Position numbers and translations under genes: made by a program. Below the pieces are notes generated by a model, which saw only the letters and a program-made list of their open reading frames with translations, ran no database searches and was not told where the DNA came from. A stretch of DNA of 38,560 nt. Origin: Nitrospira sp. (GTDB taxonomy: Bacteria; Nitrospirota; Nitrospiria; Nitrospirales; Nitrospiraceae). Of this stretch, positions 23,488 through 31,611 are shown one piece after another. The stretch spans positions 1-38,560 of the forward strand of contig JAHBWR010000020.1 in NCBI GenBank assembly GCA_019636875.1. The letters are read 5' to 3'. The stretch's first letter is position 1. The number at the start of each line of letters is the position of its first letter.

Positions 23488-25018
23488 TCCGATGTTCAAT
23501 ACACTGTATGCAAAACTGGCCGGTGTGCTCCTCGGACTGTTTTGCCTGATCGGCACCGGTGTTATTCTGCTCACTCTATACACCACCAGGCTCTATTTCC
23601 AGGAGGTCAACCAGAAGCTGAACCAGACATTGGCCGAACGCATGGTATCCGAACACATTCTGCTGCAAGGAGGGCAGGTGAATGAGGCGGGGCTAAAAGA
23701 CATGTTTCATACGCTTATGGTGATCAATCCAAGCATCGAGGTCTATTTGCTCGATACACAAGGGATGATCCTGACTTTTTCTGCCCCAGCTGAAAAGGTG
23801 AAACGCGCACAGATCAGCCTTGCTCCAGTGAAGCGCTTTTTATCCGGAGCGGAAGACCTTCCCATTCTTGGTGACGATCCACGCGATCGCTATCGTCGGA
23901 AGATTTTCTCGGCGTTCCCAATCGAGTCGTTGAGCGGTGAGACCGAAGGGTATCTCTATGTGATCCTAGGCGGTGAGGAACTCGACTCAGTGGCACAGAT
24001 GCTGGAGGGAAGTTACATTCTCCGAGTCAGCATGGGCGCGGCGGTTGCGACACTGCTGTTCGCGCTCTTAGCCGGGTTGGTCCTTTTTAAACTGATGACT
24101 CGACGATTGAGAAGACTGGCCCTGGCGATGGAGACATTTAAACGAGGTAATTTTTCAGAACTCCCGAACCTGTTGCCTCAGCTGTATGGCCGAGCATTGA
24201 CGGCTCTGCCGGGGGATGAAATGGACCAGCTGGGAACGACGTTTGTCCACTTGGCTGACCGCATCCAACAACAAGTCGGACAGTTGAAGCAGACCGATCA
24301 ATTGCGGCGCGAACTGGTGGCCGATGTGTCTCACGATCTTCGCACGCCATTGACCTCACTGCAGGGATATCTTGAGACTATGCTCCTGAAGGGAGCAACC
24401 TTATCGATCGTGGACCAACGGAAATATCTTGAAGTGGCTACAGCCCAGAGCCAGCACCTCGGAAGGTTGATTACGGAACTGTTTGAGCTCGCCAAACTGA
24501 ATTCTCGAGAAATCATGCCTCATCGCGAACCATTCTCTCTAGGTGAGCTTGTCCAAGATGTGGTGCAAAAATTGCGATTGATCGCGGATAAGAAACAGCT
24601 CACGCTTCAGGCACGCTTCGGCACGAATCTTCCCCAGGTGTCGGCCGATATCGGCCTGATGGAGCGGGTTCTCGAAAATCTCATTGCGAACGCCATCAGA
24701 CATACTGAGGAAAGGGGCACCATCACCGTAGCCCTGAGTCTTATTCATGAGAAGATCATGACGCAGGTGACGGATACCGGTTGCGGCATTTCAAGCGAGG
24801 ACCTCCCGTTTATTTTTGACCGCTACCATCGGTCCCGCAACGGACGACAAGAGAAGACAGCCGGCGCAGGACTTGGCCTGGCCATTGCTAAACGAATACT
24901 TGAACTTCATGGGACTGCCATTGAAGCTCAGAGCACCGTCAACGCAGGGACGACATTTTGTTTTGAACTGCCTATTGCATCGCGTTCACATGACGCGTCG
25001 CCGGTGGATGCGGTGTGA
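23480..25018 (+). CDS. Sensor histidine kinase, partner of the adjacent response regulator
   Basis: The 512-residue kinase has TM1 (about 14-34), a periplasmic sensor domain of roughly 145 residues, and TM2 (about 184-204). A HAMP linker, a HisKA domain with LVADVSHDLRTPLTSLQGYL (H285) and a HATPase domain follow (N-box ANAIRHTEERG; G1 DTGCGISSEDLPFIFDRYHRS; G2 AGAGLGLAIAKRILELHG). GTG 23480 overlaps the regulator gene. ATG 23492, 4 bases after the regulator stop, is an equally plausible start. The periplasmic domain has no recognisable ligand motif; YLLDTQGMILTFSAP suggests a PAS/PDC-like fold. A strong hairpin lies downstream. Confidence 0.94.
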   Translation: MSDPMFNTLYAKLAGVLLGLFCLIGTGVILLTLYTTRLYFQEVNQKLNQTLAERMVSEHILLQGGQVNEAGLKDMFHTLMVINPSIEVYLLDTQGMILTFSAPAEKVKRAQISLAPVKRFLSGAEDLPILGDDPRDRYRRKIFSAFPIESLSGETEGYLYVILGGEELDSVAQMLEGSYILRVSMGAAVATLLFALLAGLVLFKLMTRRLRRLALAMETFKRGNFSELPNLLPQLYGRALTALPGDEMDQLGTTFVHLADRIQQQVGQLKQTDQLRRELVADVSHDLRTPLTSLQGYLETMLLKGATLSIVDQRKYLEVATAQSQHLGRLITELFELAKLNSREIMPHREPFSLGELVQDVVQKLRLIADKKQLTLQARFGTNLPQVSADIGLMERVLENLIANAIRHTEERGTITVALSLIHEKIMTQVTDTGCGISSEDLPFIFDRYHRSRNGRQEKTAGAGLGLAIAKRILELHGTAIEAQSTVNAGTTFCFELPIASRSHDASPVDAV

Positions 25019-25072
25019 TCGGGATGGGCACATCTTACGGAGACTGGGATAGATCGTCGTGGGAGGTTTGCA

Positions 25073-25105
25073 TGCCAGGCCGACCGGGTGAAGGTCGGCC
25101 TGGCA
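25073..25105. terminator. 13-bp hairpin between convergent genes
   Basis: TGCCAGGCCGACC (25073-25085) is exactly complementary to GGTCGGCCTGGCA (25093-25105), with loop GGGTGAA. It lies between the kinase gene and the convergent small exported protein gene, so it can serve both. Neither side has a real T-tract (AAAAGC on the plus side), so it may act as an mRNA 3'-end stabiliser rather than a classic terminator. Confidence 0.6.
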
Positions 25106-25148
25106 AAAGCAGTAGTCGATGGAAGATGTGAGGTCGGTCAACGACCCA

Positions 25149-25529
25149 TTACTGAATGGAGTTCGCGAAACCACTGTGAGTAATTTCAGCCCGAATGTGG
25201 TCACCAATTTTCTTGCGACCACTCAGTTGTTTTGTCTCCCTACTGACAAAGAGTTGGACCTGGTTTCCTTCGTAGTCTTCAACCGTATACACAGTATCTT
25301 TCACCTGCTTTACGGTCCCTCCGATGGTCCTCCAGGCCGGACCAGGCTTCTTTTCCGAGGGCTCGGCAACGGAAGGTGAGGAATGGATCTCTGTGAATGC
25401 TGTCGCTGAGTGGACGGTTGTTTTCGACTGGTGCTTTTGCCCTGCGACGGAGAGAGCAGGGGCAGCCATGAGTAAGATCGTTATGGTTCCGATGATAGCA
25501 GGGTAGACTAACGGTGAATGTTTCTGCAT
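25149..25529 (-). CDS. Small exported protein with C-terminal beta-barrel-like domain
   Basis: The 126-residue product has a clear signal peptide (LVYPAIIGTITILLMAAPALSVAGQ) and a Ser/Lys/Pro-rich linker. A compact beta domain follows, with IGGTVKQVKDTVYTVEDYEG, VQLFVSRETKQLSG and KIGDHIRAEITHSG. The pattern of a small beta-barrel with a K..GD.IRAEI strand resembles OB-fold/DUF5666-like modules, but I cannot name a family. GGGAGGG lies about 6 bases before ATG 25529. It is a single gene, convergent with the histidine kinase. Proteins of this plan are common as single periplasmic genes in Nitrospira-type genomes (from memory, not checked). Confidence 0.7.
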   Translation of the reverse strand: MQKHSPLVYPAIIGTITILLMAAPALSVAGQKHQSKTTVHSATAFTEIHSSPSVAEPSEKKPGPAWRTIGGTVKQVKDTVYTVEDYEGNQVQLFVSRETKQLSGRKKIGDHIRAEITHSGFANSIQ

Positions 25530-25729
25530 GAGAACCCTCCCAGTGAATGAATCATGGTGGCCGGATTCAGGCTGAGCAAGGCACGTGCCGGTGATATCAG
25601 ATGACTAAGGTAGAGATTTCATAGTGTTACGAGGATGCCCACATGCATGAATCAAGTCCTGAGAGTTCGAGTGGAGAAAAAATGGTAGGTGGCTGTACAG
25701 ATCTGCGCGTCATCTTTCTTGTGTGACAC

Positions 25730-26788
25730 ATGCTCATTCAGATTGAACAAACCAGGCAAAAGTCTCCAGTGGAACTGGGGCAGCTCCCAACAACAAGAGA
25801 TCAAAAACCGAGCTTACGACACGCGCTCTGGGGAGGCTTGAAGAGTCTGGTGTTTCAACGACCCCTGCTGGCTGTGTGGCAAGTAAATCTTCGGTGTAAC
25901 TCGTCCTGTGGTTACTGCAACCTTCCTTTGAATGAAGGACGATACGAGATGACACGAGATGAAATTCGGCATGTCTTCGCAGGACTCTACGAGGAGGGTA
26001 TTCGGTTTATATTTGTCCAGGGCGGGGAGCCATTACTTCGAAAGGATGTACCAAGCATTCTTCAAGATCTCGTTCAACTTGGGTTTCACCTCACACTCAT
26101 TACGAATGGAACGAGGTTCACGTCAGGCCTTGTACGGGAGCTGGATGAGCTGGGGGTATCACTCTCGATCAGTCTCGATACGCTTGAGCCGCTAAAATAT
26201 GAACGTATTCGAGGTGCCGATCAACTTGATCAGGTCCTTTTAGGTCTTGACTTGCTCGAAACGTATCTTCATCCAAAGTTTCTGACCTGTATTGTCAGTG
26301 AAGTCAATCGGAATGAGGTGCATGAGGTTGTCCGGTTCGCCCGATCGCGTGGTTTCCTGCCGGTTGTAGGAGCCTACCATTGGGACGTTGGCTTGTATGG
26401 AAAACAGGATCCCACGTTGATGTACGAGCGTTCCCAAGTGCGGACCGTCTTCGAACGCTTGCTCGAAGACGATCTGCTTCCGCCTGGCTACTTCCGGCAG
26501 TACGCGAAGGACAACGTGGCCTGGCTACAAGGCGAATCATTGAAACCCTGCGATGCCGGACGCTATAGCATCGCCATCGATGCGTCGGGCAATGTTGCTC
26601 CCTGTTTGTCGCTTCCCACGGCTGGCAATTTGCTCGAGTCGTCGCTCAGTGACATCCTGGCGAAATTTGATCGAACAGCCATTCAACGCTGTTGTGAGCG
26701 GTCCTCTTGCAACAGGGTGGATGGGCGAGTCATTGGTTCTATACTCCGTCATCCGATTGTTGCCTGGCAAACGCCCGTGACATGGTAG
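25730..26788 (+). CDS. Radical SAM protein with C-terminal extra-cluster-like cysteines
   Basis: The 352-residue enzyme has the radical SAM signature C56-x3-C60-x2-C63 (LRCNSSCGYCNLP), which binds the SAM-cleaving [4Fe-4S] cluster. It also has the GGEPLLRKD motif and ITNGTRF, LSISLDTLEP and ERIRGADQLDQVL. C-terminal cysteines (KPCDAGRYSIAIDASGNVAPC, QRCCERSSC) resemble a SPASM/twitch auxiliary cluster as in MoaA/PqqE relatives. The substrate is unknown. The ATG at 25730 has no Shine-Dalgarno. It heads a compact operon with a DUF547 lipoprotein, a di-iron ferritin-like protein and a TIGR04283-type glycosyltransferase, so it probably modifies a small molecule or sugar conjugate. Confidence 0.88.
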   Translation: MLIQIEQTRQKSPVELGQLPTTRDQKPSLRHALWGGLKSLVFQRPLLAVWQVNLRCNSSCGYCNLPLNEGRYEMTRDEIRHVFAGLYEEGIRFIFVQGGEPLLRKDVPSILQDLVQLGFHLTLITNGTRFTSGLVRELDELGVSLSISLDTLEPLKYERIRGADQLDQVLLGLDLLETYLHPKFLTCIVSEVNRNEVHEVVRFARSRGFLPVVGAYHWDVGLYGKQDPTLMYERSQVRTVFERLLEDDLLPPGYFRQYAKDNVAWLQGESLKPCDAGRYSIAIDASGNVAPCLSLPTAGNLLESSLSDILAKFDRTAIQRCCERSSCNRVDGRVIGSILRHPIVAWQTPVTW

Positions 26789-26805
26789 TTCAGGGGAGGG
26801 TTGTG

Positions 26806-27600
26806 ATGCGAGCAATCATACTAAGCCTGGTCGTGCTCGCGGCAGGCTGTTCAACAGTACCGACGACATTCAAACCACCTAATCCAATTTTACCTGAGGA
26901 GTTCTCACACAAGCTTTTTGACGAGGTGTTGCACCGCCATGTCAAAGACGGTGTTGTCGATTATTCTGGTGTGCAAACCGACGGTCGTTTCTTGATGTAC
27001 CTCTCGCAACTGGACCGTCTCAATCCGAACACGCTTCAGACGCGGAAAGAGCAACTAGCCTTCTGGATCAATGCGTACAACGCCTTTGCGATCAAGGGGA
27101 TTCTTGATGGGTATTCACCCATGACCTATTGGGGACAATATCGCTATTTCATCGGACAGGACTATCGTGTCGGTGGGGAAAGCATCAACCTCTATGACCT
27201 AGAACGGCAGGTGTTGATCAAACAGTTTCATGAACCACTCATGCACTTTGCCATCGTCTGTGCCTCAATGTCGTGTCCGAAGATTCAGTCATGGACCTAC
27301 GAGCCGAATCGTCTTGATGTTCAGTTGGATCGTGCTGCGAGAGCTTTCATCAACGATCCCACGCGAAATCGATTTGACTCTACAAAGAAGGTCGCATCGC
27401 TTTCCATGATCTTCAAGTGGTTTGGCGATGATTTTACCGAAGCAGCCGGATCTGTCCTTACGTATGTCGCGCGCTATGTGGACGACCCTGAACTGGTTCA
27501 AGACCTCATGCAATCGGACTATCGCATTGAGTATCTCGAGTACGATTGGAACCTGAATGGAATCTCACCCAAGGAGGAAAATCATGTTGGTCCATCCTGA
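26806..27600 (+). CDS. DUF547 lipoprotein
   Basis: ATG 26806 follows GGGGAGGG by about 6 bases, making this the true start (the frame is open from 26707). The 264-residue product begins MRAIILSLVVLAAGCSTVPT, a textbook lipobox (LAAGC), and has the DUF547 core: VLHRHVKDGVVDYSGVQTDG, the invariant LAFWINAYNAFAIKGIL, HFAIVCASMSCPKI and SMIFKWFGDDF. DUF547 proteins are of unknown function and often sit next to rSAM or glycosyltransferase genes. Its 3' end overlaps the start of the next gene by 17 bases, showing tight coupling. The location is the periplasmic face of a membrane. Confidence 0.9.
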   Translation: MRAIILSLVVLAAGCSTVPTTFKPPNPILPEEFSHKLFDEVLHRHVKDGVVDYSGVQTDGRFLMYLSQLDRLNPNTLQTRKEQLAFWINAYNAFAIKGILDGYSPMTYWGQYRYFIGQDYRVGGESINLYDLERQVLIKQFHEPLMHFAIVCASMSCPKIQSWTYEPNRLDVQLDRAARAFINDPTRNRFDSTKKVASLSMIFKWFGDDFTEAAGSVLTYVARYVDDPELVQDLMQSDYRIEYLEYDWNLNGISPKEENHVGPS

Positions 27601-28219
27601 TGAGAAAGTTCCGATCGCCCGCCTCCTGACCTTTCTCGAGTATGGCGAGCGGATGGCCCATGATTGCGCAAAGGCCCAAGCCGCCTTGTCCGAGGATCCT
27701 GGAGCGCGCCGGTTCCTTCTCAGCCAAGCCAGACAGGAGGCCATGCACGCACGGGTCTTTCAGGGGGCCATTGTGTGGTTGGCGCCAAAACACCTCCGTG
27801 ATTCGCCATTTCTTCCCGCGTTGGAAGAGTATCGACAGATGCTGAATGATGCACTGGCGCGCCGAAATCTCATCGAGACGTTCCTTGCCGAGCAAGTGGT
27901 CCTTGAAGGGTTGGGCGAAGCGGTCCTGACACGTATCGAACATGGGTTAGTGAAACGGGCCGCGCCATTTGGGCGACTTCGGCGGATCCTCTTACATCAG
28001 GAAGAAGCACATCACGGATTTGGTCGACGGCAGATCGAACGAGCGATCGGACGAGGGGAAACGGATCCACAGACGATCAGAAGACAGGCTGAGCGCTACC
28101 TAGACTTGACGGATGCGATGGTGTTGACCTTGTGCGATCTCTTCGAGAGTATCGATGAAGATGCGGACGCGTGGGCAGCTGATGTGCGCACCTTTTTACC
28201 GGATTGGTGCATGGCATGA
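27584..28219 (+). CDS. Ferritin-like di-iron protein
   Basis: AAGGAGG before ATG 27584 fixes the start inside the end of the DUF547 gene. The 211-residue all-helical protein shows two carboxylate/histidine half-sites: FLEYGERMAHDC (E19/E22) with RQEAMHARVF (E52-x2-H55), and FLAEQVVLEGLGE (E103/E108) with HQEEAHHGFGRR (E140-x2-H143 or E141-x2-H144). This E...ExxH...E...ExxH pattern is that of ferritin-like di-iron carboxylate proteins. It may be an oxygenase, a hydroxylase or a desaturase-like enzyme, or an iron-binding protein; the substrate is unknown. There is no signal peptide. Its stop overlaps the glycosyltransferase start (ATGA). Confidence 0.8.
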   Translation: MLVHPDEKVPIARLLTFLEYGERMAHDCAKAQAALSEDPGARRFLLSQARQEAMHARVFQGAIVWLAPKHLRDSPFLPALEEYRQMLNDALARRNLIETFLAEQVVLEGLGEAVLTRIEHGLVKRAAPFGRLRRILLHQEEAHHGFGRRQIERAIGRGETDPQTIRRQAERYLDLTDAMVLTLCDLFESIDEDADAWAADVRTFLPDWCMA

Positions 28220-28926
28220 TCAGTGTTGTTATACCCACATACAACGAAGAGAAGGCATTGCCCTACACACTCCGAACGTTGTTTGCACAGCCAGGAGAAT
28301 TTGAGGCGATCGTGGTGGACGGCGGCAGTTCTGACGAAACACATGTCGTCCTATCGAATTGTGGTTTTCAGTGCCCCTCCCCCCTTATGCCTCACCCCTC
28401 ACGCCGATTGTTAGAGGCTGTCAAAGGTCGCGCCTCGCAGATGAATACCGGGGCCCAACAGGCGAAAGGGGAGTGGCTGCTCTTTCTCCATGCCGATACA
28501 GTCTTGCCGTATGGTGCCATTCGACGACTCAACGAGATGGAAGACGACCAGACTGTTCAAGCCGGCGGCTTCATGCACCAATTCTCAGGAGACGATTGGC
28601 GACTTCGGTTCATTTCGTTCCTCGACAATTTCCGTTGCACTAGAAGTCGAATCATCTATGGGGATCAAGCCCTGTTTGTGCGACGAACGTTGTTCCAAGA
28701 GCTCGGCGGGTTTCCTGATCAGCCAATTCTAGAGGATGTCGCATTCTGTGAACGTCTCATCAAGGTCACGAACCCGCTTCTCCTTCATCCGCCTGTTGTG
28801 ACCGATGCACGGAAATTCGTGAAGATGGGCATTTGGCGTAGTTTTGTCCGCGTTTTGCTCATCATTCTTCATGTTGAATATCGCCTGCCGGTTCTCCCAC
28901 GCATGTTCTTTCAGGACGTGCGCTGA
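28216..28926 (+). CDS. Family 2 glycosyltransferase (TIGR04283 type)
   Basis: ATG 28216 overlaps the previous stop as ATGA, giving a 236-residue GT-A glycosyltransferase starting MISVVIPTYNEEKALPYTL. Motifs include IVVDGGSSDET (nucleotide-sugar binding), LFLHADTVLP (DxD-like HAD), the GRASQMNTGA block diagnostic of the TIGR04283 group, and LPRMFF near the end. That group was named for its association with radical SAM proteins and is reported in arsenosugar clusters. No arsM or arsS is seen here, so arsenic chemistry is speculative. An insert around residues 57-66 (CPSPLMPHPS) after the first strand block is longer than usual. The protein is cytoplasmic or membrane-associated (hydrophobic VRVLLIILHVEYRLP). 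It is the last gene of the operon. Confidence 0.88.
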   Translation: MISVVIPTYNEEKALPYTLRTLFAQPGEFEAIVVDGGSSDETHVVLSNCGFQCPSPLMPHPSRRLLEAVKGRASQMNTGAQQAKGEWLLFLHADTVLPYGAIRRLNEMEDDQTVQAGGFMHQFSGDDWRLRFISFLDNFRCTRSRIIYGDQALFVRRTLFQELGGFPDQPILEDVAFCERLIKVTNPLLLHPPVVTDARKFVKMGIWRSFVRVLLIILHVEYRLPVLPRMFFQDVR

Positions 28927-28955
28927 CATGAACGGCACAGTGTGCCTAACGAGTG

Positions 28956-28989
28956 ACTGAATCTATTTAGATACTGAATCTTTTTAGAT
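28956..28989. repeat. Two abutting 17-bp repeats with palindromic cores
   Basis: ACTGAATCTATTTAGAT (28956-28972) is followed without a gap by ACTGAATCTTTTTAGAT (28973-28989); 16 of 17 bases are identical. The first contains ATCTA-TT-TAGAT and the second GAATCT-TTTT-AGATTC, both perfect inverted repeats. It lies 30 bases after the glycosyltransferase stop and 168 bases before the cupredoxin gene. It could be a double operator, or part of a 3'-end signal. Confidence 0.6.
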
Positions 28990-29157
28990 TCATGCATTGG
29001 TAAGAATGTAATAAGAACTGATAGGTAAGGGCATTAGGATCATCTCGTTATTGCTAGTTTCTGCCAGCATGGTGTTGCATGCGCCCATACAAATTGCGTA
29101 CATTGCGCTTCGTCCAGTTCGACCACCATGTCCATACTTGATGAGGAGGCAAGGTAA

Positions 29158-31002
29158 ATGGGAAAGAGGATGATGATCTTTGTGCGATTGTGTTTGATCC
29201 TCGCTGTTACACTTGTGAGTGGATCCTTTCACAATTTGGCTCAGGCAAGCGATCCACGCGTTGAATTTGAGTTAACGGACGAGCCAGGCGCTTGGTTCAA
29301 GAATGCGGACGGACCGGTTGCGGGATTTCAATCCTTGGCTGTCGCAACTCCTGGAACAGAAGTCAGGTTTACGGGAAAGTCCAATACCGTCCATACACGG
29401 ACCAGTCTAATTTTCCCGACCGGGGCGGCAGGCATGCCTTTTAACACCCCGCCGAGAAAAGGCGGTGACGAGGTGACGCTGACGACACCAGGACTGTACG
29501 TCTTTACCTGCAGCATCCACCCCTACATGTTCGGCGCAGTAATTGTCGATGATCCCAACACACCGGGATTGGACCTTGGTAATTCAATTACGCTTATAAA
29601 CGGCATTACCGTTCCTACGAGCAGTGATCTGGCGACTCGCTTGTTGCGGACCTTCTTTATTGCGACGCATCCTGCCAATTGGCAGAACTATGCCTCCGGT
29701 GCCCCCTGGCATGTGACTTACCCAGATGTCGATGTACGAGTGGATATTGGGGTGGTCAACTTGCCGGCGGTCTTGAATACTCGCTACGGGAACGATGCCT
29801 CGTTACAAGCTCCGTTTAATCCCACGACTACCGGCGTGGGGGAGGTGTGGGTGGATACCCAGTTCGAGAAGACATCCGGCAAGAGCAAGCCTGGCACCGC
29901 CACGGCGATTAGTGCCACAACCTGGCAGCCTACACGGAAGGTCGCGCTCCCGCAGATCAACATGAACAATCCACATAATATGTGGACGGATCGGAATCAG
30001 AACCTGATCTATCAGACGCAGTGGTTTGATAGTAAGTTGACCGTCTTCAACCGGCAGACCGGGGCCTTGGTGAAGAATCTCTCGGTCGGTGAATCCCCGG
30101 CGCACGTGATGACCCGGGTCGACACCGATCAATTGCACGTCACTAATAATGGAGATACTCGTACCGATTCCGTGATGGAGATCGCTCCCTTAGGCAACGG
30201 GGTCGAGCGGCGCATCAATATCGGTCGTGGCAATCCGCATGCCCATTGGATGAGCGCGAACGGCCAGCAGATGGTCACGCCGAACGTCATTACGGGTGAT
30301 ACCACCCAGTACAATTTCGGAACGAATAGGATCGAGTCGATCCTCCAGACCAGCAGCCCATTGAGCCATCCGATTGCGACGGGGATGATGCCGGATGCGA
30401 GCAAGTATTACGTGGCCAATTTGCTCGATAGCACCATGACGGTCATTGACATGCATTCCAACGCGGTGGTCAAGACGATTAACTTGATCGCCAACTATGA
30501 TCCAGTCTCCGGCGCGATCACCGGGCCGGTCGGTGCCCTCCCGATCCAGACTCCCGTCAGCCCAGACGGGAAGAATATGGTTACAGCCAACACGTTAACC
30601 GGAACCATTACGGTTGTTGATACCAGACCTGGTCTGCCCACTACAGACACGGTGGTGGCGATGTTGGGCTGTGATCCTGGATGCCATGGCGTGCAATACG
30701 GAGCCAAAAATGGAGGCGGTTATTACGCCTATGTCTCCAGCAAATTCTCCAACACCATGCTGATCGTGGATCCGGATCCCAACAACGACGGCAATCCAGC
30801 CGATGCTTCAGTCGTTGGGCGTATTTTGCTGACAGCCACCGGCAGTACAGCAAAGGATGCCACTATCACGGCCAATGCGGGAATGGGCGGACAAGGCGTC
30901 CTCCCGATTCCGTTGGTCTACAACGGCTGGGTGCAGAACCTGCCTTCCTCGTGGAAGAGTCAACTGACTCCTGCGCAACAGAATCCTGCTCCGTTGCCGT
31001 AG
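29158..31002 (+). CDS. Exported amicyanin-like cupredoxin fused to a beta-propeller
   Basis: The 614-residue protein has a signal peptide (LCLILAVTLVSGSFHNLAQA). A cupredoxin domain follows (about 33-131), whose type-1 copper ligands are visible as H79 (NTVHTR) and C118-x2-H121-x2-M124 (FTCSIHPYM), the amicyanin spacing. After a linker containing LATRLLRTFFIATHPANWQNY, a YVTN-like beta-propeller spans about 240-590. Histidines recur at a similar blade position: H273 (NPHNMW), H316 (SPAHVM), H361/H363 (NPHAHW), H404 (LSHPIA), H510 (CDPGCHG). The domain set recalls nitrous-oxide reductase in reversed order, but CuA/CuZ motifs are not present. A periplasmic electron carrier or metalloenzyme is plausible. 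GAGGAGGCAAGG precedes ATG 29158. Confidence 0.83.
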   Translation: MGKRMMIFVRLCLILAVTLVSGSFHNLAQASDPRVEFELTDEPGAWFKNADGPVAGFQSLAVATPGTEVRFTGKSNTVHTRTSLIFPTGAAGMPFNTPPRKGGDEVTLTTPGLYVFTCSIHPYMFGAVIVDDPNTPGLDLGNSITLINGITVPTSSDLATRLLRTFFIATHPANWQNYASGAPWHVTYPDVDVRVDIGVVNLPAVLNTRYGNDASLQAPFNPTTTGVGEVWVDTQFEKTSGKSKPGTATAISATTWQPTRKVALPQINMNNPHNMWTDRNQNLIYQTQWFDSKLTVFNRQTGALVKNLSVGESPAHVMTRVDTDQLHVTNNGDTRTDSVMEIAPLGNGVERRINIGRGNPHAHWMSANGQQMVTPNVITGDTTQYNFGTNRIESILQTSSPLSHPIATGMMPDASKYYVANLLDSTMTVIDMHSNAVVKTINLIANYDPVSGAITGPVGALPIQTPVSPDGKNMVTANTLTGTITVVDTRPGLPTTDTVVAMLGCDPGCHGVQYGAKNGGGYYAYVSSKFSNTMLIVDPDPNNDGNPADASVVGRILLTATGSTAKDATITANAGMGGQGVLPIPLVYNGWVQNLPSSWKSQLTPAQQNPAPLP

Positions 31003-31015
31003 ACAGGTTATTCAA

Positions 31016-31042
31016 TCCCGCCTGGGTTTTACCTAGGCGGGA
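31016..31042 (+). terminator. Hairpin after the cupredoxin/propeller gene
   Basis: TCCCGCCT (31016-31023) pairs with AGGCGGGA (31035-31042); inside, GG pairs with CC around a short loop. It starts 13 bases after the stop codon. No T-tract follows, so it may be a weak terminator or a 3'-end stabiliser. Confidence 0.5.
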
Positions 31043-31143
31043 CATCCCCTACCTTCGCTGGGTCACAGCTTTCCCTCCACCATCGTTTACCATTCTTCCT
31101 CTCCTCCGTCTAACCCATCAGACAAGGTTGAAGGAGGGGAATT

Positions 31144-31584
31144 ATGCAACGATTGCATTCAAGGGTATGCACATCCATTCTTTGCACGACGCTCCTGCTA
31201 TCGGGCTGTACCTCGACCCTCGTTCGTGATGAAGTGAAGCGAACGGCTGGTCTGGAGGGACATTGCTCCGGAAGTGAATGGGTCGACGATTCATCCATTG
31301 CAGTGTTACCGGTCCCAGTCGTCGCCTTTGTGATCCCCCATGTCGATCTACGTAACGTCTCCAGCGAGCCCTACCTAAATCGGTGCGGAGCCTCGACCAG
31401 GGTGATCAATCGGAACGTGTCCGTAAATCGACTGGCCTGCATGCCGGCTGGGCTCACGCGGATCATCACGCTCGGCGTTTGGCAATGGTGTCCGGCGCGG
31501 GTCACCTGGTCGGCCGATGTGTTAGCCGACATACCTCAACCGGCGAGAGTCTCGTTTGATAACCACGGGAACCAGCAATCGTAA
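31144..31584 (+). CDS. Hypothetical lipoprotein
   Basis: I do not recognise this 146-residue protein. It opens with a type II signal peptide whose lipobox is LLLSGC (MQRLHSRVCTSILCTTLLLS, then GC). The mature sequence includes the hydrophobic strand-like IAVLPVPVVAFVIPHVDLRN and four cysteines (HCSG, RCGA, ACMP, WCPA) that could form two disulfides. AAGGAGGGG lies about 6 bases before ATG 31144. It lies 28 bases upstream of the DUF5666 lipoprotein gene on the same strand and is probably co-transcribed with it. It is lipid-anchored on the periplasmic side. Confidence 0.72.
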   Translation: MQRLHSRVCTSILCTTLLLSGCTSTLVRDEVKRTAGLEGHCSGSEWVDDSSIAVLPVPVVAFVIPHVDLRNVSSEPYLNRCGASTRVINRNVSVNRLACMPAGLTRIITLGVWQWCPARVTWSADVLADIPQPARVSFDNHGNQQS

Positions 31585-31611
31585 CCACAATCGCTTCACA
31601 AGGAACACACT

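Noticed and set aside
29158..31002. Nitrous-oxide reductase (nosZ)
   Set aside because: The cupredoxin site is mononuclear CxxHxxM at the N-terminus, not a C-terminal CuA site, and the CuZ motifs are absent.
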